Part shown: piece by piece, positions 1 through 4,971 of the stretch
Layout: each line of letters starts with the position of its first letter
Position numbering within the stretch: the first letter of the stretch is position 1
Assembly: GCA_021820805.1 (NCBI GenBank)
Contig: JAKADF010000261.1
Span: 1-5,627 of the forward strand
Direction: 5' to 3'
DNA length: 5,627 nucleotides
Source: Bacillota bacterium
Lineage (GTDB): Bacteria > Bacillota > Bacilli > Alicyclobacillales > Alicyclobacillaceae
Program-made: the position numbers and the translations under genes
Notes under the pieces: generated by a model
What the model was told of the DNA's origin: nothing
The model's input: the letters and a program-made list of their open reading frames with translations, nothing else
The model's database searches: none

Positions 1-1
1 C

Positions 2-676
2 CGATCTGAAAAGAGATGTAAGCTGTGTGATGAAATGGGGGACATACAAGCGGGATTTTTGGTTCAAAAGGAATATATATCGGTGCTTCAGGAGGTTAGA
101 AAGAGAGAACTGGAACTGACCGCCTTGAAACTTGAAGTGAAACACAGTCTGACAGAATTGGAGAAGCAGGCAAACACTGACCACGTTACAGGTTTGCCGA
201 ATCGACATTGCCTGGAAACAACAGCAAACGAATGGCTCAGAAAAGCCGCTGAAAGATATGAAAATATTGTTTGTATTGCGTTCGATGTGGATAATTTTAA
301 GCAATTCAATGATTCATATGGGCACCTTTTCGGTGATGAAGTCATTCGTAAGGTAGGCGAGGCGTGTTCGAGCGTGATACGGGGAGATGACATCATTGGT
401 CGTTATGGTGGAGATGAGTTCGTTGCAATTTTACGAGGGGTAACACTTGAAGTAGGAAAGAGAAAGGCAGAGCAAATGGCGGAGACAGTCCGAAACTTGG
501 GAATTCTCTTTGAAGAAACACCTGTCTTGGTAACTATAAGCATGGGTGTTGCAGATAATGCAGAAGGTGCTTTGGTACGATTCAATGATTTGTTTCGTCT
601 TGCGGATGTTGAACTTTACAAGTCGAAGGAAAACGGAAAAAACCAAATTTCGGTCGGAGGTTATTTGGGCAAATAG
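2..676 (+). CDS. Diguanylate cyclase (GGDEF domain protein), 5'-partial
   Basis: Makes the second messenger cyclic di-GMP from two GTP. Counting from the ATG at 35, residues 13-48 form a charged, probably coiled-coil helix, a usual dimerising linker before GGDEF domains. The catalytic domain begins at TDHVTGLPNR (about 48-57). It carries the metal-binding FDVDNF (83-88), the nucleotide-contacting NDSYGHLFGDE (92-102), an intact GGDEF active site (125-129) and an intact RxxD inhibitory site (RGDD, 116-119) exactly five residues before it. An active, product-inhibited enzyme is therefore expected. The frame is open from the ATG at 35 back to the window edge, adding a CKLC pair, and no convincing ribosome site precedes that ATG. 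The gene therefore probably starts outside the window, where any sensor domain would lie. No EAL domain follows. The family call is firm; the input signal is unknown. Confidence 0.93.
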   Translation, partial: RSEKRCKLCDEMGDIQAGFLVQKEYISVLQEVRKRELELTALKLEVKHSLTELEKQANTDHVTGLPNRHCLETTANEWLRKAAERYENIVCIAFDVDNFKQFNDSYGHLFGDEVIRKVGEACSSVIRGDDIIGRYGGDEFVAILRGVTLEVGKRKAEQMAETVRNLGILFEETPVLVTISMGVADNAEGALVRFNDLFRLADVELYKSKENGKNQISVGGYLGK

Positions 677-1090
677 CATTCGCTACCTTCTATTAACCGT
701 TGAGTAGGGAATTGAAGAATAATAATTCCGTTAAGATTACCCTCGAACTCACAAAGGGGACTTGCAAAGTTCCCATCATTGCCAACAGATTTTGGATGGC
801 GTTTATTAAAGATTGCTAAAACGCGTGTCACATCGTCTTATTTTCGATGACCATATCAGATAATGCGCTTACGGAAAATCGCTTTTTTTTTATTAATGTC
901 AAATCTCAACCACAAAGTGCCGTATACGACAGAATTTTGATTAAAACATTCTAATAATAAAATATGCTGTGAGTTCCTCTTAGTGCAACCTCCTTCGGAG
1001 TTCCGTTACAAATTTATCCTCTAATTTTTGGCGTAGGCTGTTAATCATCACAAAAACTATTTCTAAGTGAAGTGCCATAGTTATCTGTTT
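677..1090. other. Intergenic gap, no convincing gene
   Basis: About 410 bases between the diguanylate cyclase and the regulator's control region. I see no supported reading frame on either strand. It holds a small inverted repeat (GGAATT at 708-713 with AATTCC at 724-729), the hairpin at 756-774 listed separately, and a T9 run at 883-891 lacking a strong stem before it. It is AT-rich in its second half. No tRNA, rRNA or mobile-element ends were recognised. Confidence 0.55.
756..774 (+). repeat. Short hairpin 80 nt after the GGDEF gene
   Basis: GGGGACTT (756-763) pairs with AAGTTCCC (767-774) through eight pairs, one of them G-U, closing a GCA triloop. It could help end transcription of the diguanylate cyclase gene, but no T-run follows it. 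An ordinary intrinsic terminator is therefore not supported, and a 3' stabilising hairpin is equally possible. Confidence 0.35.
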
Positions 1091-1111
1091 TATAGAAAAT
1101 AATTTTCTATA
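1091..1111. promoter_or_regulatory. Operator 1: perfect 21-bp palindrome, Fur-family type
   Basis: Half-site TATAGAAAAT (1091-1100), a central A (1101) and a perfectly complementary ATTTTCTATA (1102-1111). The odd-centred layout and the AAT-N-ATT core match the 7-1-7 architecture of Fur, PerR and Zur boxes, but the outer bases differ from the known Bacillus Fur (TGATAAT) and Zur (TCGTAAT) half-sites. It abuts the -35 hexamer of the promoter driving the Fur-family gene, so autoregulation by that protein is the simplest reading. Binding is inferred. Confidence 0.75.
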
Positions 1112-1140
1112 TTGACGATATGAATGCCTCAATGTACTAT
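1112..1140 (+). promoter_or_regulatory. SigA-type promoter of the Fur-family/transporter operon
   Basis: TTGACG (1112-1117, five of six to the -35 consensus) and TACTAT (1135-1140, four of six to the -10 consensus) are separated by an ideal 17 bp. Transcription would begin near 1147, inside operator 2, leaving a leader of about 42 nt before the GTG at 1189. Operators lie directly upstream of the -35 and just downstream of the -10, so regulator binding would block polymerase. Confidence 0.65.
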
Positions 1141-1142
1141 GT

Positions 1143-1163
1143 TATAGGAAATCATTTTCGATA
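1143..1163. promoter_or_regulatory. Operator 2: imperfect copy of the 21-bp palindrome
   Basis: TATAGGAAAT (1143-1152), central C (1153), ATTTTCGATA (1154-1163). It is identical to operator 1 at 18 of 21 positions, and eight of its ten arm pairs are complementary. Its centre is 52 bp from that of operator 1, close to five helical turns, so both sites face the same side of the DNA. It covers the predicted transcription start. It is likely a weaker second site for the same Fur-family protein. Confidence 0.7.
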
Positions 1164-1188
1164 AAGATATTATGCATGAGGTGTGAGT

Positions 1189-1614
1189 GTGGATAAATCA
1201 CAAATCAAAGGATTGTTAAATGAACAAAGATTTCGCCTAACAACTGAAAGAGAGCTACTTTTGGATTTATTTGCTTCATCGTCGTCAATGTTGACTCCAA
1301 GTCAGCTTTACGAATTAGCGGGACAACGCAATATAAACATCGGATTAACGACAGTTTACAGGTTGCTCGAAGTGCTTACAAAAATCGGCGTTGCTACACC
1401 GTTTCTCGTAGAAGGAACCATTTTTTATTCTTTTTGCGGATGCGAGCATCATCATCACTTTGTATGTATCTCATGTCACCGTGTCTTGAATATTCATGGT
1501 GATTGCCCGTCGTTCAATGTGCCAGAAGACTTTCATGTGAGTAGCCATCGATCTGATCTGTTCGGTACCTGCCCGAATTGCCGACCTGACACTGAGATGG
1601 GGTGCAGGCATTGA
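1189..1614 (+). CDS. Fur-superfamily metalloregulator, Zur-like
   Basis: A metal-responsive DNA-binding repressor of about 141 residues, normal for Fur, Zur or PerR. The N-terminal winged helix (about 1-78) carries the recognition-helix signature GLTTVYRLLEVLTKIGV (52-68). The C-terminal dimerisation domain has a HHHH run (87-90) and two CxxC pairs, C93/C96 and C128/C131, which form the family's structural zinc site. C83-x4-H88-x-H90 matches the sensory-site pattern of actinobacterial Zur (FurB), so zinc sensing is favoured. The usual acidic residue after the CxxCxxV stretch is replaced (VLNIH), and extra cysteines occur at 85, 106 and 139, so the metal is not certain. Start: GAGGTG at 1178-1183 lies five bases before the GTG at 1189; an in-frame GTG at 1183 overlaps that ribosome site and is less likely. 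Its stop overlaps the next gene. Paired palindromes around its promoter suggest autoregulation. Confidence 0.9.
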   Translation: MDKSQIKGLLNEQRFRLTTERELLLDLFASSSSMLTPSQLYELAGQRNINIGLTTVYRLLEVLTKIGVATPFLVEGTIFYSFCGCEHHHHFVCISCHRVLNIHGDCPSFNVPEDFHVSSHRSDLFGTCPNCRPDTEMGCRH

Positions 1615-2474
1615 ATTTTTGGTATAACCCGCATCACGTTACCTGGATAATCGATTTGGTCACAGTTTTCCTTATGGGGATGGTTCACGGCATTACGCCT
1701 GATGAGCATACCTGGCCAATTACATTCAGCTACTCCATTGGCAGTTATAGTACCCGTGGTGGAATTCGTGCAGGTTTGTTTTTTTCACTTGCCTTCACCT
1801 TGCAAAGGGCTATTGCATCAGAACTGGCGTACTTTGCTCTGGCTACAATTTTGATGCACCAAGGCGTGGAACAGATTGTATACGTTATTGTCGGAATTGT
1901 GATGTTGTTATCTGGCTATTTCATCCTATACCGACACAAGACTCTGCACCTGTTTCCATGGCTGGAGAAACTGACACCTGCTTTACCAACCGATAAAGAA
2001 ACAGTTCCCGTTAAGTTAGCCTTAATCCACGGATTTGTGGCAGGATGGGGTACAGGAGCCTTTGCCACAATCATCTACACAACAATCTCTCCTCGGATGC
2101 CGAGTCCCTGGATCGCGTTCATGCCTGGATTGTTGTATGGTCTTGGAACCTTGGTCATGCAAATTATTATCGGTGCTATGTTTGGACGTTGGATTGAAAG
2201 CAGGAATTTTGGAGAAAAGGCAAAAGCGTTCATTGGTCGATTTGTAGCTGGCAACACGTTACTCATTGGAGGAATATTGTTCGCTGTTGCTGGAGTTATT
2301 GAATTAGTCATTCCACAACTGGCAGACTGGTCAGTTCAAACGGGCTTGCATATTTACAATCTTGACTCCATTAACATTGCGCTACTGCTGATCATATTCG
2401 TGGTTGGATGTGCTGGTGGATATTCAATACTACGAGCAATAAGAATGGTACGTTCATCATCTGAAGTTCAGTAG
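1602..2474 (+). CDS. Polytopic membrane protein, NicO/UreH-like putative metal transporter
   Basis: Probably moves a transition-metal ion across the cytoplasmic membrane. The 290 residues hold about seven hydrophobic segments (near 14-33, 57-84, 91-109, 136-161, 170-195, 213-238 and 258-278). The first contains GMVHGITPDEHTW (26-38), resembling the metal-selective HX4DH-type signature of nickel/cobalt permeases and their NicO/RcnA/UreH relatives, but with a residue between Asp34 and His36. A second His-Gly (H143) opens segment four, as expected for a two-repeat fold. The gene overlaps the Fur-family gene by 13 bases from the GTG at 1602. An alternative TTG at 1611 would give a TTGA start/stop overlap with GGGGTG (1599-1604) as ribosome site. 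Either way translation is coupled, and the regulator likely controls it. Metal and direction of transport cannot be read from the sequence. Family assignment is moderate; the membrane call is firm. Confidence 0.7.
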   Translation: MQALNFWYNPHHVTWIIDLVTVFLMGMVHGITPDEHTWPITFSYSIGSYSTRGGIRAGLFFSLAFTLQRAIASELAYFALATILMHQGVEQIVYVIVGIVMLLSGYFILYRHKTLHLFPWLEKLTPALPTDKETVPVKLALIHGFVAGWGTGAFATIIYTTISPRMPSPWIAFMPGLLYGLGTLVMQIIIGAMFGRWIESRNFGEKAKAFIGRFVAGNTLLIGGILFAVAGVIELVIPQLADWSVQTGLHIYNLDSINIALLLIIFVVGCAGGYSILRAIRMVRSSSEVQ

Positions 2475-2613
2475 TGAATATCCAAGTAAATGATTACAAA
2501 GTACATTAGCACTAAGTATTCCATTTCTGTACGACACTTTGGCATTACCCCAAGTCATGTTCGAATGTGCTCGTTAAGTAGCCTCGTTTATTTTTGAGAC
2601 TAAAATATTCTCA

Positions 2614-2629
2614 TGTGACACCTATCACG
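2614..2629. promoter_or_regulatory. Fnr/Crp-family box upstream of nirK
   Basis: TGTGA (2614-2618), six bases, then TCACG (2625-2629): nine of ten half-site bases match TGTGA-N6-TCACA, the motif of Bacillus Fnr and of Crp-type regulators. Its centre (2621.5) is exactly 41.5 bp before the transcription start predicted from the extended -10 at 2648-2656, the classical class II activator position. Oxygen- or NO-responsive activation of the nitrite reductase is the natural inference; the regulator itself is not in the window. Confidence 0.7.
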
Positions 2630-2647
2630 GGTGGCTTATCTTATGAA

Positions 2648-2656
2648 TGCTATTTT
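2648..2656 (+). promoter_or_regulatory. Extended -10 of the nirK promoter
   Basis: TGC-TATTTT: a TGn extension followed by a hexamer matching four of six to TATAAT. Transcription would start near 2663, just before the ribosome site AGAGGTGG (2667-2674). The -35 position (2628-2633, CGGGTG) is poor and overlaps the Fnr/Crp box, as is typical for activator-dependent promoters. This location shows that the coding region cannot usefully begin at the upstream in-frame start at 2594. Confidence 0.55.
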
Positions 2657-2683
2657 ATTTACATTGAGAGGTGGTCGAATATC

Positions 2684-3673
2684 ATGATATTTGAAAAGCG
2701 CAATCGATTGTGGCGAAACCGCTTTTTGGCAATTACCACTTTATCCTTGTTCGTCTTCGCAACGGGGTGCAGTGCATCACATAACCAGAGCCAACCCTCA
2801 ACATCTTCTACAAATGCTACAAATACAAGTAGTGATAATATGTCATCATCTTCTATGAAAACCTTGAATCAGAAACCAAGACCTATGACGGTGGTACGCC
2901 ATGGAAACGATGTCACAATCAATATGTATACCGAAGAAACGATGGTGACCATTGCACCTGGGGTGCAGTTCCCTGCATGGACGTTTGATGGAACCGTGCC
3001 AGGACCCGTCCTGTACTTGGAACAGGGCGATCACGTTACCTTAACTTTGCATAATCTTGACCCTAATATGAGTCATTCAATTGACCTTCATGCGGCTCAA
3101 GTACCTCCAAATGAAGACTTTACCGAAGTTGCGCCAGGAAAGTCGAAAACAATCACCTTTGATACAACTATCCCAGGGGTCTTCATGTACCACTGTGAAA
3201 CACAGCCGATGGCACTTCATATCGCCCAAGGGATGTACGGAGCAGTGATTGTCACTCCAAAGGGACAACAGCCCCCAACCTATACCATTGTGCAAAGTGA
3301 GTTTTATAAGCCACTTGATTTGAATGCGGTGCTGAATACCCCACCGAATTATGTGGTATTCAATGGCGAAGCATTTCGATACGTGGATAAACCACTGGTT
3401 GCCAAAGCGGGACAACCCGTCACTGTTGCGTTCGTCAATGCAGGTCCAGATGATTTTTCCGCATTTCATGTAGTCGGAACTATACTGCGAGATGTCCAGG
3501 CATCAGGGAATCCAAAGAACAATCTCTACGATGTACAAACGTACACAGTGGCTCCTGGTGATGGAGCACTTATTCATCTTGAGTTTGATAAGCCTGGCTC
3601 GTATGCTTTTGTCTCCCATTCCATGAGTCAGATGGAAAAGGGGGCAATAGGGAAATTCGATGTAACAAACTAA
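2684..3673 (+). CDS. nirK: Copper-containing nitrite reductase (NirK, AniA-like), lipoprotein
   Basis: Reduces nitrite to nitric oxide outside the membrane. The 329-residue protein has a basic N-terminus, a hydrophobic signal segment (14-26) and a lipobox ending ATGC (Cys29), so it should be lipid-anchored. A Ser/Thr/Asn-rich tether (about 30-60) precedes two cupredoxin domains. Type 1 copper ligands are H131, C171, H179 and M184; type 2 ligands are H136, H170 and H312; the catalytic pair is D134 and H262. Spacings follow known NirKs, and the eight-residue step from Cys171 to His179 and the HIAQGMYG stretch resemble class II AniA rather than class I enzymes. There is no haem or extra cupredoxin domain. 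Start: AGAGGTGG (2667-2674) lies nine bases before the ATG at 2684, and a start at 2594 would lie upstream of the predicted promoter. Electrons could come from the neighbouring sulfocyanin-like protein (inference). Regulation is probably through the Fnr/Crp box. Confidence 0.93.
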   Translation: MIFEKRNRLWRNRFLAITTLSLFVFATGCSASHNQSQPSTSSTNATNTSSDNMSSSSMKTLNQKPRPMTVVRHGNDVTINMYTEETMVTIAPGVQFPAWTFDGTVPGPVLYLEQGDHVTLTLHNLDPNMSHSIDLHAAQVPPNEDFTEVAPGKSKTITFDTTIPGVFMYHCETQPMALHIAQGMYGAVIVTPKGQQPPTYTIVQSEFYKPLDLNAVLNTPPNYVVFNGEAFRYVDKPLVAKAGQPVTVAFVNAGPDDFSAFHVVGTILRDVQASGNPKNNLYDVQTYTVAPGDGALIHLEFDKPGSYAFVSHSMSQMEKGAIGKFDVTN

Positions 3674-4015
3674 ACGCATCAGACCTGTTTAGGGCAGAAT
3701 TGGGAAGATAGTGATTGAGTATGCAACCACGATTATACATCCAATTATCGGCTTAATGTTGTACTCTGTGAAGGGATATAGTTCTTCAGGGAATTCATCT
3801 GCCTCTCAGAGTAATTACAACGTATCGCCACAGCTATGGTTTACAATATTGGAAAAATGAAATACGTCCCTTCGTAAATTAAGTTGTAGTCTGAGTAAAA
3901 ATGGTTGTTTCGTAGATTACGAGTGAATTCGCGTCAAAAGCTTGGATTTCCCTGTTCTTTTTGACGCCTGATACTAAAGGTAAGGGAATTAAGTGTAATT
4001 TTGGAGGTGACAAAA
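3674..4015. other. Intergenic gap between nirK and the sulfocyanin-like gene
   Basis: No supported reading frame. Contents: a spaced inverted repeat (GTTGTACTCTG at 3758-3768 against CAGAGTAATTACAAC at 3807-3821, with a four-base offset), a TCGTA-GAT-TACGA palindrome (3910-3922), and the strong hairpin at 3931-3967 listed separately. No T-run terminator was found after nirK and no clear sigma-70 promoter before the next gene, so read-through from nirK remains possible. Confidence 0.5.
3931..3967 (+). repeat. Inverted repeat in the leader of the sulfocyanin-like gene
   Basis: GCGTCAAAA (3931-3939) is perfectly complementary to TTTTGACGC (3959-3967). A tenth pair forms past a one-base bulge, closing a loop of about 16 nt. 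It ends 48 bases before the GTG start. It could be an operator, an RNA structure or a terminator of nirK; the absence of a T-run after it argues against the last. Confidence 0.5.
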
Positions 4016-4560
4016 GTGTATTCAAGATTTTGGTCAACACTTGTTATGTCTGGAATCGTAGCAATGACAGTAGGATGTGGCACGACAGGAAATCAGAACA
4101 CTGCAACAACATCAGCAAAGTCGGATCAGTGGTTAACCTATAATACTTCTAACAAAGTTGCAACGCTCAAATTAGACGCGAACTATAATAGTACAGATGG
4201 TGGCATGAACTTTAATGGTTATAGTAGTGGAGCCATGCAAGTCACTGTTCCAAAAGACTGGAGAGTAAATGTAACTTTTAAGAACGATAACTCATCGCTT
4301 TCACACAGCGCAATGTTTGTCTCCTACGACAAGCGGACAAACACGAGCTTTTTTCAGCATCCGATGTTTCATTTACGGACGCAATGACACCTAATCCGTC
4401 TTTTGGTACAATAGGCAACACAGTAACTCTTTCCTTTATCGCGGATAAAACGGGCAAATATGCAATTGTTTGCGGTGTAGCTGGGCATGCGGCAATGGGG
4501 ATGTGGGATACATTTGTAGTGTCTGACTTAGTGAACATTCCTACAATAACAACAAAGTGA
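4016..4560 (+). CDS. Sulfocyanin-like blue copper lipoprotein, frameshifted (possible pseudogene)
   Basis: A type 1 copper electron carrier anchored outside the membrane. The frame starting at the GTG at 4016 has a hydrophobic signal and a lipobox ending TVGC (Cys21), then the first copper ligand in SLSHSAMF (His97), and stops at 4385-4387. The other ligands lie in the -1 frame ending at 4560: CGVAGHAAMGM gives C153, H158 and M163 (C-x4-H-x4-M, the sulfocyanin/rusticyanin pattern). Adding one T to the T6 run at 4349-4354 joins both frames into a smooth 181-residue protein. This may be a real mutation, a homopolymer sequencing error, or slippage during expression. Without correction the product cannot bind copper normally. 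Start: GGAGGTGA (4003-4010) sits five bases before the GTG at 4016; the in-frame TTG at 4001 lies upstream of that site. A role as NirK's electron donor is suggested by position only. Confidence 0.85.
4349..4354 (+). other. T6 run at the frame break of the sulfocyanin-like gene
   Basis: In the initial frame the run reads TTT TTT followed by CAG. A -1 slip of the second Phe codon re-pairs perfectly with TTT, and the new frame continues TCA GCA TCC GAT into the copper-ligand half. T6 is also long enough for polymerase slippage or a sequencing miscount. The sequence alone cannot separate these possibilities. Confidence 0.7.
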
Positions 4561-4793
4561 ACTAACTAATAAAAACTTTCACAATATCTTGTGACTATTA
4601 AAGTGTCTCGAAGTAAGTTTATTCAAAACCTGCAGGGACGAATTTGAATCAAACCAAAAGATCCCCAGCTATAACTAACCAGGTTTCCCATTCGCTTAGT
4701 AAAAATATTGTTCGTTTTAAGGCTGGCGTGAAAAAGTTAAGCAAATTGTCGATTTTAAATCATATTTAGTCTAAAAGCAAATCTAAATTAAAT

Positions 4794-4799
4794 TATAAT
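4794..4799 (+). promoter_or_regulatory. Perfect -10 hexamer, candidate promoter of the terminal gene
   Basis: TATAAT, with transcription expected near 4806 and a leader of about 165 nt before the ATG at 4972. No good -35 stands 16-18 bp upstream, and the surroundings are AT-rich, so a chance match is possible. The TTTAG-T-CTAAA palindrome at 4765-4775 occupies the -35 region and could bind a regulator. Confidence 0.4.
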
Positions 4800-4803
4800 A
4801 TAG

Positions 4804-4859
4804 GATGGATGAGTGTCATAGTCCAAAATAACTTGATTGACCATGAGATTTCATCCATT
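4804..4859 (+). ncRNA. Long predicted hairpin, structured 5' leader or small RNA
   Basis: ATGGATGA (4805-4812) pairs with TCATCCAT (4851-4858), and a G-U pair may extend the base. Inside, TCAT (4816-4819) pairs with ATGA (4843-4846), GTC (4821-4823) with GAC (4839-4841), and CAA (4824-4826) with TTG (4833-4835), closing a six-base loop. This nested stem of about 18 pairs begins where transcription from the TATAAT at 4794 would start. I recognise no known riboswitch class. Confidence 0.35.
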
Positions 4860-4971
4860 GTTTTAACCATCGGAATTTAGTTCGGTCGTGCCTACATGAA
4901 AGATCAACCACATTGTAAAGTAGCATTAGTAAATCTGGGGCGTGAATAAATCGAAAGGATGGGTGATTGAC

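Larger units (their letters stand above)
4561..4971. other. Intergenic gap before the terminal membrane-protein gene
   Basis: AT-rich and without a supported reading frame. Just after the sulfocyanin-like stop lies TCACAA-TATC-TTGTGA (4579-4594), inside a weaker outer ACTTT/AAAGT pairing; it may be a 3' hairpin but has no T-run. A TTTAG-T-CTAAA palindrome (4765-4775) precedes the TATAAT at 4794-4799, and the hairpin at 4804-4859 follows; both of the latter are listed separately. The final 110 bases show nothing beyond the ribosome site of the next gene. Confidence 0.5.

Noticed and set aside
88..396. Minus-strand frames within the GGDEF, transporter, NirK and terminal genes
   Set aside because: They are antisense shadows of well-supported + strand genes, with no recognisable domains and no ribosome sites. 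The same applies to minus-strand frames at 403-679, 2075-2311, 2846-3469, 4278-4538 and 5363-5551.
840..891. Intrinsic terminator ending in the T9 run at 883-891
   Set aside because: Only a six-pair ATTTTC/GAAAAT stem with a 28-nt loop or a three-pair GCG/CGC stem can form before the T-run, too weak to call.
2594..2683. Longer N-terminus for the nitrite reductase starting at 2594
   Set aside because: The added residues lie upstream of the lipoprotein signal and contain the Fnr/Crp box and -10. AGAGGTGG sits correctly before the ATG at 2684 instead.
3910..3922. TCGTA-GAT-TACGA as a Zur-type box before the copper protein
   Set aside because: It is shorter than the Zur box and lacks its AAT-N-ATT core. 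It does not resemble the palindromes around the regulator's promoter, so it is probably coincidental.
3961..3989. TTGACG at 3961-3966 as a -35 element
   Set aside because: Nothing resembling a -10 lies 16-18 bp downstream (AGGGAA region).
4001..4015. TTG at 4001 as start of the sulfocyanin-like gene
   Set aside because: The strong GGAGGTGA at 4003-4010 would fall inside the coding region; it is ideally placed for the GTG at 4016.
3961..4143. Alternative + frame across the start of the sulfocyanin-like gene
   Set aside because: It is an out-of-frame overlap with no domain features. The lipoprotein frame explains the same bases.
4579..4594. TCACAA-TATC-TTGTGA as an Fnr/Crp site or terminator
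   Set aside because: The half-sites are in the reverse orientation to TGTGA-N6-TCACA, and no T-run follows. It is kept only as a possible 3' hairpin in the gap entry.
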